NCBI GenBank assembly: GCA_036558005.1
Contig: DATBGO010000247.1
Span: 23,160-87,159 of the forward strand
Length of the DNA: 64,000 bases
DNA from: DATBGO01 sp036558005
Lineage (GTDB): Bacteria > Actinomycetota > Actinomycetes > Streptosporangiales > Streptosporangiaceae
Reading direction: 5' to 3'
The notes under the pieces were generated by a model. It had not been told where the DNA came from, searched no databases, and saw only the letters and a program-made list of their open reading frames with translations. The translations under genes and the position numbers were made by a program. Position 1 is the first letter of the stretch. The number at the start of each line of letters is the position of its first letter. Positions 15,323 through 22,141 of the stretch are shown here, piece by piece.

Positions 15323-16227
15323 GGATCGTCGCGGCGCTCGGCGGCAACGCGCTGCTCGAACGCGGGGAGCGGCCCGACGCGGCCACCCAGCAGGCCCGGG
15401 TCGGCCTGGCGGCCGAGGCGCTGGCGCCGCTGGCCCGCCAGCACGAGCTGGTGCTCACCCACGGCAACGGCCCGCAGGTCGGCCTGCTCGCGATGCAGAG
15501 CGCGGCCGATCCGCAGCTGGCCGGGCCCTTCCCGCTCGACGTGCTGGGCGCGCAGACCCAGGGCATGATCGGCTACTGGCTGGTCCAGGCGGTGCAGAAC
15601 GCCTGCCAGGGACGGCCGGTGGCCTGCCTGCTCAGCCGGACCGTGGTCAGCGCGGACGACCCGGCCTTCGGCCGGCCGACCAAGTTCATCGGCCCGGTGT
15701 ACGAGCGCGGGCAGGCCGAGGCGCTCGCCGCCGAGCACGGCTGGCAGGTGGGCCAGGACGGCACCGCGTGGCGCCGGGTGGTGCCCTCGCCCGAGCCCGC
15801 CGAGCTGGCCGACCTGCCGATGATCAAACTGCTGCTCGGCGGCGGCGCGATCGTGGTCTGCGCGGGCGGCGGCGGGGTGCCGGTGATCAGGGAGGCCGGC
15901 GGCACGCTGCGCGGCGCGCAGGCCGTCGTGGACAAGGACCTGACCGCCGCGCTGCTGGCCGGCTCGGTCGGCGCTGATGTGCTGCTGCTGCTCACCGACG
16001 TGGACGGGATCCAGGCCGGCTATGGCACCCCGCGGGCCCGGCAGATCCGCCGCGCCACCCCCGGCGAGCTGCGCTCGCTCAGCTTCCCGAGCGGCTCGAT
16101 GGGGCCCAAGGTCGAGGCGGTGTGCCGGTTCGTCGCCGCGACCGGCGCGATGGCGGTGATCGGGCGGCTGGAGGACGCCGAGGCGATGGCGCACGGTAAA
16201 GCAGGCACGGTCGTCACCCCGGCCTGA
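15319..16227 (+). CDS. arcC: Carbamate kinase
   Basis: A 302-residue amino-acid-kinase-fold enzyme. Motifs are LGGNALL at the N-terminus, HGNGPQVGLLA near 50, TKFIGPVY near 118 and DKDLTAALLA near 205; these are diagnostic for carbamate kinase, which transfers phosphate from carbamoyl phosphate to ADP. Start is GTG at 15319, overlapping the arcB stop (GTGA), so the two are translationally coupled. With arcB it completes the ATP-yielding part of the arginine deiminase route. That fits an energy-limited or anaerobic condition like the rest of region 1. A strong hairpin follows the stop. Confidence 0.93.
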   Translation: MRIVAALGGNALLERGERPDAATQQARVGLAAEALAPLARQHELVLTHGNGPQVGLLAMQSAADPQLAGPFPLDVLGAQTQGMIGYWLVQAVQNACQGRPVACLLSRTVVSADDPAFGRPTKFIGPVYERGQAEALAAEHGWQVGQDGTAWRRVVPSPEPAELADLPMIKLLLGGGAIVVCAGGGGVPVIREAGGTLRGAQAVVDKDLTAALLAGSVGADVLLLLTDVDGIQAGYGTPRARQIRRATPGELRSLSFPSGSMGPKVEAVCRFVAATGAMAVIGRLEDAEAMAHGKAGTVVTPA

Positions 16228-16247
16228 TCTGCCGTCCTCGCGTTCCC

Positions 16248-16277
16248 GGGGCCGGGCCGTCTCGGCGGCCCGGCCCC
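16248..16277 (+). terminator. Bidirectional hairpin terminator between arcC and the MMPL gene
   Basis: A perfect 12-bp GC stem (16248-16259 pairing with 16266-16277) with a six-base loop TCTCGG, 20 bases after the arcC stop and between two convergent genes. There is no U-tract, which is usual for actinobacterial terminators. Confidence 0.75.
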
Positions 16278-16322
16278 CGTCACCGGTCCCTGACCCGGCC
16301 CCCGCCTGACCGGGACCGGAGT

Positions 16323-18431
16323 TCAGTGCACCGGGACCGGCGGGTGCTCGCCGACCGGCTCGGCGGACTTCCTGGACAGCCGGCTCGGCCACCACATGTG
16401 CCGGCCGAGGTCCAGGTTGAGCGCGGTCACCAGGACCGACCTGACGATGATCGTGTCCAGCAGCACGCCCAGCGCCACCGCGAAGCCGATCTCGGTGAAC
16501 TCGGTCAGCGGCAGCGTGGCCAGGCTCGCGAACGTGCCGGCCAGCACCAGGCCCGCGGATGTGATCACCCCGCCGGTCGCGCCCAGCCCGGTGATCGCGC
16601 CCCGCCGGGTGCCTGACCTGGCCGCCTCTTCCCGCACCCTGGTCATCAGGAAGATGTTGTAGTCGATGCCGAGCGCGACCAGGAAGACGAAGACGAACAG
16701 CGGCATCGAGGTGTCCGCCCCGGCGAACCCGAACAGGTGCTTGAACGCCAGCGCGGACAGGCCCATCGCGGCGCCGAACGAGAGCACCACGGTGCCGATC
16801 AGTATCAGCGGCGCGACCACCGACTGCAGCAGCAGCCCCAGGATGAGCAGCACGACCAGCAGCACCAGCGGGATGATGATGTCACGGTCGCGGTTCGCGT
16901 AGTGATCCACGTCCTTGGCGATCGCGGTCGCGCCGCCGACCTTGGCGTCGGCGCCCTTGATCGAGCCGAGCGAGTCCCGGACCCGGTCCACGGTCGTGTA
17001 AGCCGCCGGGCTGTCCGGCTTGCCGGACAAGGTGCCCTGCAGGTATGCCAGCCCGTCCTTGACCTGCGGCTGGCTGACCAGGGCGACACCAGGGGTGGCG
17101 GCCAGCGCGGCGCGCATCTGCGGTGCCGCCGCGGCATTGCCGATGACCGAGACCGGCTCGCCCGAGCCGGCCGGGAAGTGCGCGGCCAGGACCTGCTCGC
17201 CCGTCACCGAGGCCGGCGTGCCGCGGAAGGCCTGCGCGGTGGTCAGCGTCCCGATCTTGAATCCGGCCAGCCCCAGCGACGCGCAGGCCAGCAGGATCGC
17301 GGTGACGCTCCACACCACCCGGGGCCGGCGCCCGATCGACCGGCCGATCCTGGCCCAGACCCCGGCCTGGGTCGGCTCGGCCGAGCCAAGCCGCGGCTTG
17401 ACCGGCCAGAAGACCCACCGGCCGCAGATGACCAGCAGCGCGGGCAGCAGGGTGATCATGGCGAGCAGGCCGACGCCGATGCCGATCGCCGCGACCGGGC
17501 CGAGCCCGGAGATGTCGGCGGACGCCGCGACCAGCAGGCAGAGCATGCTCGCGATCACGGTCGCCGCGCTCGCCACGATGGCCGGGCCGGCCCGGCGCAG
17601 CGCCACCGCCATCGCCTCGTGCCGGTCTTCGTGCCTGCGCAGTTCCTCCCGGTACCTGGCCACCAGCAGCAGCGCGTAGTCGGTCCCGGCGCCGAGCACC
17701 AGCACCACCAGGATGCCGCCGCTCTGCCCGTTGACGGTCAGGCTGGCGTGCTGGGTCAGCAGGTAGATGACGGCCTCGGCGATGGTCAGCGCGACGCCGG
17801 CCGACAGGATCGGCAGCAACCACAGCACCGGGCTCCGGTAGGTCACCAGCAGCAGCACGATGACCACCGCCAGGGTCGCGAACAGCAGCGTGCTGTCGAT
17901 GCCCTTGAAGATCTTTACCTGGTCGGCGGCGCTGACGGCCGGGCCGGCCAGGGCGACGGTCAGCCCCGGGTCACCCCGGGCCGCGGTCGTCTTCAGGTGA
18001 TCGATGAACTGGCTGAAGTTGGCGTTGTAGCCCAGGTTCGCCCCGACGGTGGTCGCGATCGCCTTGTGGTCGCCGGACACGACCGGGCCGGTCACCCGGC
18101 CGTTCACGGCCGGGAGCGCGCCGAAGCCGCGCGCGTCCGCCCTGGCCTTGGCCAGGTCCGCCGGGGTGATGCCGGACTGGCGCTGGTAGATCACCACGGC
18201 CGGGTTGAGGTCCTTGGGCGTGAACTTCTGCTGCAGCGTCAGTTCCTGAGTCGAGTCCGCGCTGGCGGGCAGGTACGCCGACGCGTCGTTCCGCTCCGCC
18301 CCCTGCAGCTTGCCAGCCAGCGACCCGGTCAGCGCGATGACGATGATCCAGAACGCGACCACCAGGTACTTCGTCCGCCTGCCGCAGGGAAACGCGGCCA
18401 TCCGGCGAAACCAGCTACGTGCTCTGCTCAC
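16323..18431 (-). CDS. MMPL-family RND transporter
   Basis: A 702-residue protein with two MMPL halves, each with one helix, an extracytoplasmic porter domain and five further helices (12 helices in total). The proton-relay Asp-Tyr pairs are present in both halves: GAGTDYALLLVARYREEL and ALGIDYNIFLMTRVREE. The family exports lipids, peptides or drugs using the proton gradient; the substrate is not readable. GTG at 18431 is preferred because GGGAGG stands six bases upstream and the protein then starts SRARSWFRRMAAFPCGRRTK, the usual cytoplasmic head; the frame reaches 18635 without homologous sequence. The next gene upstream on the same strand is GntR, and AT-richer sequence between them (18432-18567) should hold the promoter. 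Confidence 0.92.
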   Translation of the reverse strand: MSRARSWFRRMAAFPCGRRTKYLVVAFWIIVIALTGSLAGKLQGAERNDASAYLPASADSTQELTLQQKFTPKDLNPAVVIYQRQSGITPADLAKARADARGFGALPAVNGRVTGPVVSGDHKAIATTVGANLGYNANFSQFIDHLKTTAARGDPGLTVALAGPAVSAADQVKIFKGIDSTLLFATLAVVIVLLLVTYRSPVLWLLPILSAGVALTIAEAVIYLLTQHASLTVNGQSGGILVVLVLGAGTDYALLLVARYREELRRHEDRHEAMAVALRRAGPAIVASAATVIASMLCLLVAASADISGLGPVAAIGIGVGLLAMITLLPALLVICGRWVFWPVKPRLGSAEPTQAGVWARIGRSIGRRPRVVWSVTAILLACASLGLAGFKIGTLTTAQAFRGTPASVTGEQVLAAHFPAGSGEPVSVIGNAAAAPQMRAALAATPGVALVSQPQVKDGLAYLQGTLSGKPDSPAAYTTVDRVRDSLGSIKGADAKVGGATAIAKDVDHYANRDRDIIIPLVLLVVLLILGLLLQSVVAPLILIGTVVLSFGAAMGLSALAFKHLFGFAGADTSMPLFVFVFLVALGIDYNIFLMTRVREEAARSGTRRGAITGLGATGGVITSAGLVLAGTFASLATLPLTEFTEIGFAVALGVLLDTIIVRSVLVTALNLDLGRHMWWPSRLSRKSAEPVGEHPPVPVH

Positions 18432-18567
18432 GCTGTCCTCCCGGACGTGGTCAAGGCTGAGACAATCCCCGTTAGCTTGCAGGGAATACGATGTATCGCG
18501 TTGCCTGATGTTGTCAAGTAATATCTCGTTTACTGGACAGCCCCTGAACGCCTGGCCGGCCTGGGCG

Positions 18568-19365
18568 CTAGCCGCCCAGCTCCGAGGTCCAGACCACGAC
18601 CCGGGTGCGGTCGCCGCGGAACAGGTCGCGGGCAAACTCCACCGGGAGCCCAGAGCGGCTGAACGCGGTCCGCTCGACCAGCAGCAGCGGGGCTCCGGCC
18701 GGAACGCTGAGTTCGTCCGCCTCGCGCGCTCCCGCGGTGACCGGCTCCAGGCTTTCCCTGGCCCGGTAAGGGCGCTGACCGTACTCCCTGCCTAGCAGCT
18801 CATAAAGCGATCCGTCCAGCGGATTTTCGAGCAGGCCGGGGAACTGGTCGGCGGGGAAGGCCGAGTGCTCGATCGCGATCGGGCAGCCGTCGGCCAGCCG
18901 CAGCCGCCTGATCGCGACCACCAGGGCGCCGTCGGCCAGCCCGAGCGCCGCCCCGGCGGCCGGGCCCGCGGGCCGCGTCATCGCGCTGAGCACCCGGGCC
19001 CCGGCGACCATCCCGCCGCGGCGCAGCTGCTCGGAGAACCCGGCCAGCGTGGTCAGGTCCTGCTCCAGCTTGGCTGCGGCGACGAAGGTGCCGCCCCGCC
19101 GGCCGACCGCCTTGGTCACCAGGCCGCGGCGGGCGAGCTCGCCGAGCGCGTGCCGGAGGGTCATCCGGCTGACGCCGAACCAGGCGGCCAGGTCCTGCTC
19201 GGCGGGCAGCCGGTCGCCGGGCGCCAGCGAGCCGGCCCGGATCTCGCCGGCCAGCCAGTCCTCGATCTGGGCGTGCACGGTGGTCCCCGGCGTGCGCAGG
19301 ATCTCCGGCGGCCGGCGCCGGCTGGTGTGCAGGGCCGGCTGCCGGGTGTCCTGCGGTGCCTGCAT
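18568..19365 (-). CDS. GntR/HutC-family transcriptional regulator
   Basis: A 265-residue regulator. A winged helix-turn-helix lies at about residues 28-98 (LAPGDRLPAEQDLAAWFGVS, then RMTLRHALGELARRGLV and the GRRGGTFVA wing), and a UTRA/HutC effector domain at about 110-262. UTRA domains bind small ligands such as amino acids or amino sugars. The ATG at 19365 has GGAAGGA upstream. It lies 72 bases downstream of the APC permease on the same strand, suggesting cotranscription. The family binds GGTCTAGACC-type palindromes; two such sites lie in the promoter region of the permease and the divergent catabolic operon, so local control of both is likely (inference). Confidence 0.9.
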   Translation of the reverse strand: MQAPQDTRQPALHTSRRRPPEILRTPGTTVHAQIEDWLAGEIRAGSLAPGDRLPAEQDLAAWFGVSRMTLRHALGELARRGLVTKAVGRRGGTFVAAAKLEQDLTTLAGFSEQLRRGGMVAGARVLSAMTRPAGPAAGAALGLADGALVVAIRRLRLADGCPIAIEHSAFPADQFPGLLENPLDGSLYELLGREYGQRPYRARESLEPVTAGAREADELSVPAGAPLLLVERTAFSRSGLPVEFARDLFRGDRTRVVVWTSELGG

Positions 19366-19437
19366 GGTCAGTCCTTCCGCGCGGTCAGCGTCGATCCGCG
19401 CCGGTCACTGGCCCGGCAGCGAGAGCCTGCGGCCCGG

Positions 19438-20991
19438 TCAGCCGTCGGGCTGTCCGGCCGCGGGCGCCAGCGGCTGGTCGTCGGGGGCGGGGGCGAGAAC
19501 CGGCGCGGCCTGCTTGCGACGGCCCACGGCAAAATAGTAGATAGCTCCGATGACCGCGATGACCACCACGACCGTCCACAAGATCGGGATCTTGTCGGCG
19601 AAGCCGATGCCGAAGCTCAGCAGCCCGCCGGTCTGGCGCGGCTCGGGGTTGCTGGCCAGCCGCGGCCAGGCGAAGTTGACCAGCATGCCGCCGCCGTAGA
19701 GCAGCGCCAGGACGTTGACCAGCAGGCCCCACCGGCCCAGCCGGAACGGCGCGCTGATCTTCGGCCAGCCGCCCAGCCTGGCCCGCAGGATCACGATGTT
19801 GCCCAGGAAATAGCTCAGGTAGATCATGCCGGTCGCGGCGATCGCGATGATCGCGACCCCGGCGTACTTGAGGAACGGCACCGCCGCGAGGACAGCGATC
19901 ACCACGCAGGACCAGACCGGCGTGTGCAGGCTGGGTGACACCCGCGACAGCGGCCCGGAGAACGGCAGCTGATTGTCGCGCGCCATGCCGAAACAGAGCC
20001 GGATGGTGGCGGCCATGATGGACAGGCAGCACACGAAGATCGCGGCGGACACGACCAGCAGGTAAATGGTGGCGAACGAAGGGGAGAAGTTGGCCTCGAT
20101 GATCTGCGCCGGGCCGGACACGTTCTTGATCGCCGAGCCCAGGTTCGGAATGGCCACCAGGGTGCCGAGCAGGAACACCCCGCCGATCACGAACGCGCCG
20201 ATGACCGAGAACAGCACCGCCCGCGGCGCCGCCCTGCGCGGGTTGCGGGTCTCCTCGGCCAGCGTCGACGCGGTGTCGAATCCGTAGATCACGAACAGGC
20301 TCATGAACATCGCGGCCAGGAAGGTGTTCGGCGCGACGTGCACGCCGGCGCTGTTGGTGACGACGCGGAAGCCCTGGTGGTTATGGAAGGCCATCAGCAC
20401 CAGCGCGAACACGAACATGCCGAGGATCTCGAACAGCACGCCGGTGTTGTTGATGAGCGCGACCAGCCGCACGCCGTAGATGTTCAGCACCGTGATCACC
20501 ACCAGGGTGATCAGCGCGATGATCTCCTGGGTGTGCAGGCTGGACTGGTCTAGGCTCTTCCAGCCCAGGCCGTTCAGCGCCGGGATCAGCGCCAGCGGCA
20601 GGGTGGCGACGACCGCGGTGACGGTGATGATGCCGGCGAACAGGTAGATCCAGCCGGTGAACCACGAATAGCTGCGGCTGGCCAGGTACTTGGTCCACTG
20701 GAACACCGACCCCGCCACCGGGTAGTGGCTGGAGACCTCGGCGAAGTTAAGCGCCACGATGAACTGGCCGAGCGCCACCACCGGCCAGGTCCAGATGAAC
20801 ACCCCGCCGAGCGTGGTCAGGCCGAGCGCGAACAGGGTGAAGATGCCGGTCGAGGGCGAGATGTAGCTGAACGCGACCGCGAACGAGCTGAATGTTCCCA
20901 GCGAGCGTTTCAGTTCCTGCTTGTAGCCGAACCGGGCAAGGTCGGCGCTGTCGCGCTGGTGTCCGTCGGGAACCTGTGTGCCAGCGCTCAT
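19438..20991 (-). CDS. APC-superfamily amino acid/amine permease
   Basis: A 517-residue integral membrane protein with about 12-13 helices and the APC hallmarks: SFAVAFSYISPSTGIF in TM1 and YGFDTASTLAEETRNPRRA in TM6/loop, followed by a hydrophilic C-terminal tail of ~30 residues. The TM6 pattern resembles the eukaryote-like/amino-acid-choline transporter branch of APC. The substrate is inferred only from context: the divergent operon handles a methylated amine and serine, so choline, betaine derivatives, dimethylglycine, sarcosine or an amino acid are candidates. ATG at 20991 is preceded by GGAGGG. It is probably in an operon with the GntR gene downstream. Confidence 0.9.
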   Translation of the reverse strand: MSAGTQVPDGHQRDSADLARFGYKQELKRSLGTFSSFAVAFSYISPSTGIFTLFALGLTTLGGVFIWTWPVVALGQFIVALNFAEVSSHYPVAGSVFQWTKYLASRSYSWFTGWIYLFAGIITVTAVVATLPLALIPALNGLGWKSLDQSSLHTQEIIALITLVVITVLNIYGVRLVALINNTGVLFEILGMFVFALVLMAFHNHQGFRVVTNSAGVHVAPNTFLAAMFMSLFVIYGFDTASTLAEETRNPRRAAPRAVLFSVIGAFVIGGVFLLGTLVAIPNLGSAIKNVSGPAQIIEANFSPSFATIYLLVVSAAIFVCCLSIMAATIRLCFGMARDNQLPFSGPLSRVSPSLHTPVWSCVVIAVLAAVPFLKYAGVAIIAIAATGMIYLSYFLGNIVILRARLGGWPKISAPFRLGRWGLLVNVLALLYGGGMLVNFAWPRLASNPEPRQTGGLLSFGIGFADKIPILWTVVVVIAVIGAIYYFAVGRRKQAAPVLAPAPDDQPLAPAAGQPDG

Positions 20992-21055
20992 GACCAGCCC
21001 TCCACTTCACCCGGGACGCGGATTGAGGCGTAGCGTACGGGCGCAAATAACTAAT

Positions 21056-21087
21056 TGTCCAGACCCTTTCAGGTATGGGTCTAGACC
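21056..21087 (+). promoter_or_regulatory. Two GntR/HutC-type operators in the divergent permease/catabolic promoter
   Basis: Site 2, GGTCTAGACC (21078-21087), is a perfect palindrome identical to the core of HutC/DasR-type operators. Site 1, TGTCCAGACC (21056-21065), differs at two positions. Their centres are 22 bp apart, two helical turns. A TACCCT -10-like element (21106-21111) lies seven bases before the GTG at 21118, so site 2 would overlap the -35 region of a leaderless plus-strand promoter and repress it. The cognate protein is most likely the GntR encoded at 18568-19365. Confidence 0.7.
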
Positions 21088-21117
21088 TTTGATTGGCGCA
21101 GCGCATACCCTTCGGGA

Positions 21118-22029
21118 GTGCCTGTCCCCGATGTCAGCGCGCTGCTGGACCGGGTGCCCTGCCTGGCCGGCCAGCCGCGCCAGGTCGAGGAACTGGCCGG
21201 CGGGCTGACAAACAGGAACTACAAGGTGACGACCCCGCGGGGCGCCTTCGTCGCCCGGGTCTGGGCCGCTGGCGGCGACCTGCTGGCGATCGACCGGGAC
21301 AACGAGTACCGCAACTCGGTCACCGCCGCGGCGGCCGGCGTCGGCGCGCCGGTGATCGACTACCGCCCGCAGGACCAGGTCCTGGTGCTGGGCTACATCG
21401 AGGGCGCCACCCTCAGCAACGCCGACATGGCGGCGCCGGGCACCATCGCCAGGGTCGCGGCGGCGTGCCGGCGGCTGCACTCGGGCGGCCGGTTCGCCCG
21501 TGACTTCGACATGTTCGACATCCAGCGCAGGTACCTGGCCGTGGTCAGCGCGCGCGGGTTCGCGATCCCGGCCGGCTACCACGACCTGGCCGGCCCGTTC
21601 GAGCAGATGCGCCGCGCGCTGGCCGCCCGGGCCTGCCCGACCGTGCCGTGCAACAACGACCTGCTCGCCGGGAACTTCATCGACGACGGCATCCGGCTGT
21701 GGCTGATCGACTACGAGTACTCGGGCAACAACGACCCCTGCTTCGAGCTGGGCAACATCGCCAGCGAGTGCCAGCTGCCGCCCGACGGCCTGGCCGAGCT
21801 GGTCACCGCCTACTACGGGCGGCCGCTGCGGGCCAAGATCGCCCGGGCCCGGCTGCTCGGCCTGGCCGGCAGCTACGGGTGGACGCTGTGGGGCGCGATC
21901 CAGCACGCGGCCAGCACGCTGGAGGCCGACTTCTGGTCCTGGGCGATGGAGCGGTTCGAGGCGGCCGCGGCCGGGCTGCGCTCGGCCGACTTCCCGGCCC
22001 TGCTGGCGGACGCGCAGCGCGATGACTGA
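21118..22029 (+). CDS. Choline/ethanolamine kinase-like phosphotransferase
   Basis: A 303-residue kinase-fold protein of the choline kinase/APH superfamily. N-lobe: LAGGLTNRNYKV (nucleotide loop). Catalytic region: PCNNDLLAGNFI, where the usual Brenner-motif His is Asn, followed by WLIDYEYSGNNDPCFELGN with the metal-binding Asp. The Asp and Asn needed for catalysis remain. Choline, ethanolamine or a related amino alcohol is the plausible substrate, given the downstream demethylating flavoprotein, but this is inference. The GTG at 21118 has no usable Shine-Dalgarno sequence (GGGAG abuts it) and a -10-like TACCCT seven bases upstream, so translation of a leaderless mRNA is likely. The stop overlaps the next gene by eight bases. 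Confidence 0.82.
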   Translation: MPVPDVSALLDRVPCLAGQPRQVEELAGGLTNRNYKVTTPRGAFVARVWAAGGDLLAIDRDNEYRNSVTAAAAGVGAPVIDYRPQDQVLVLGYIEGATLSNADMAAPGTIARVAAACRRLHSGGRFARDFDMFDIQRRYLAVVSARGFAIPAGYHDLAGPFEQMRRALAARACPTVPCNNDLLAGNFIDDGIRLWLIDYEYSGNNDPCFELGNIASECQLPPDGLAELVTAYYGRPLRAKIARARLLGLAGSYGWTLWGAIQHAASTLEADFWSWAMERFEAAAAGLRSADFPALLADAQRDD

Positions 22030-22141
22030 CAGTGCCATGACTGACAGTGCCATGACCGACAGTGCCATGACTGACAGTGCGATGACTGACAGTGCGATGA
22101 CGCACAGTGCCATGACCGACAGTGCCGTGACCGACAGTGCA
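22022..22141 (+). repeat. 15-bp tandem repeat encoding (MTDSA)n at the dehydrogenase start
   Basis: Eight consecutive 15-bp units ATGAC(T/C)GACAGTGC(C/G), starting inside the stop overlap of the upstream kinase. Units 1-7 begin with ATG (unit 6 encodes MTHSA) and unit 8 with GTG. Units differ at single positions, mostly silent, so the array is not newly expanded. It provides up to eight in-frame start codons. Confidence 0.95.
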
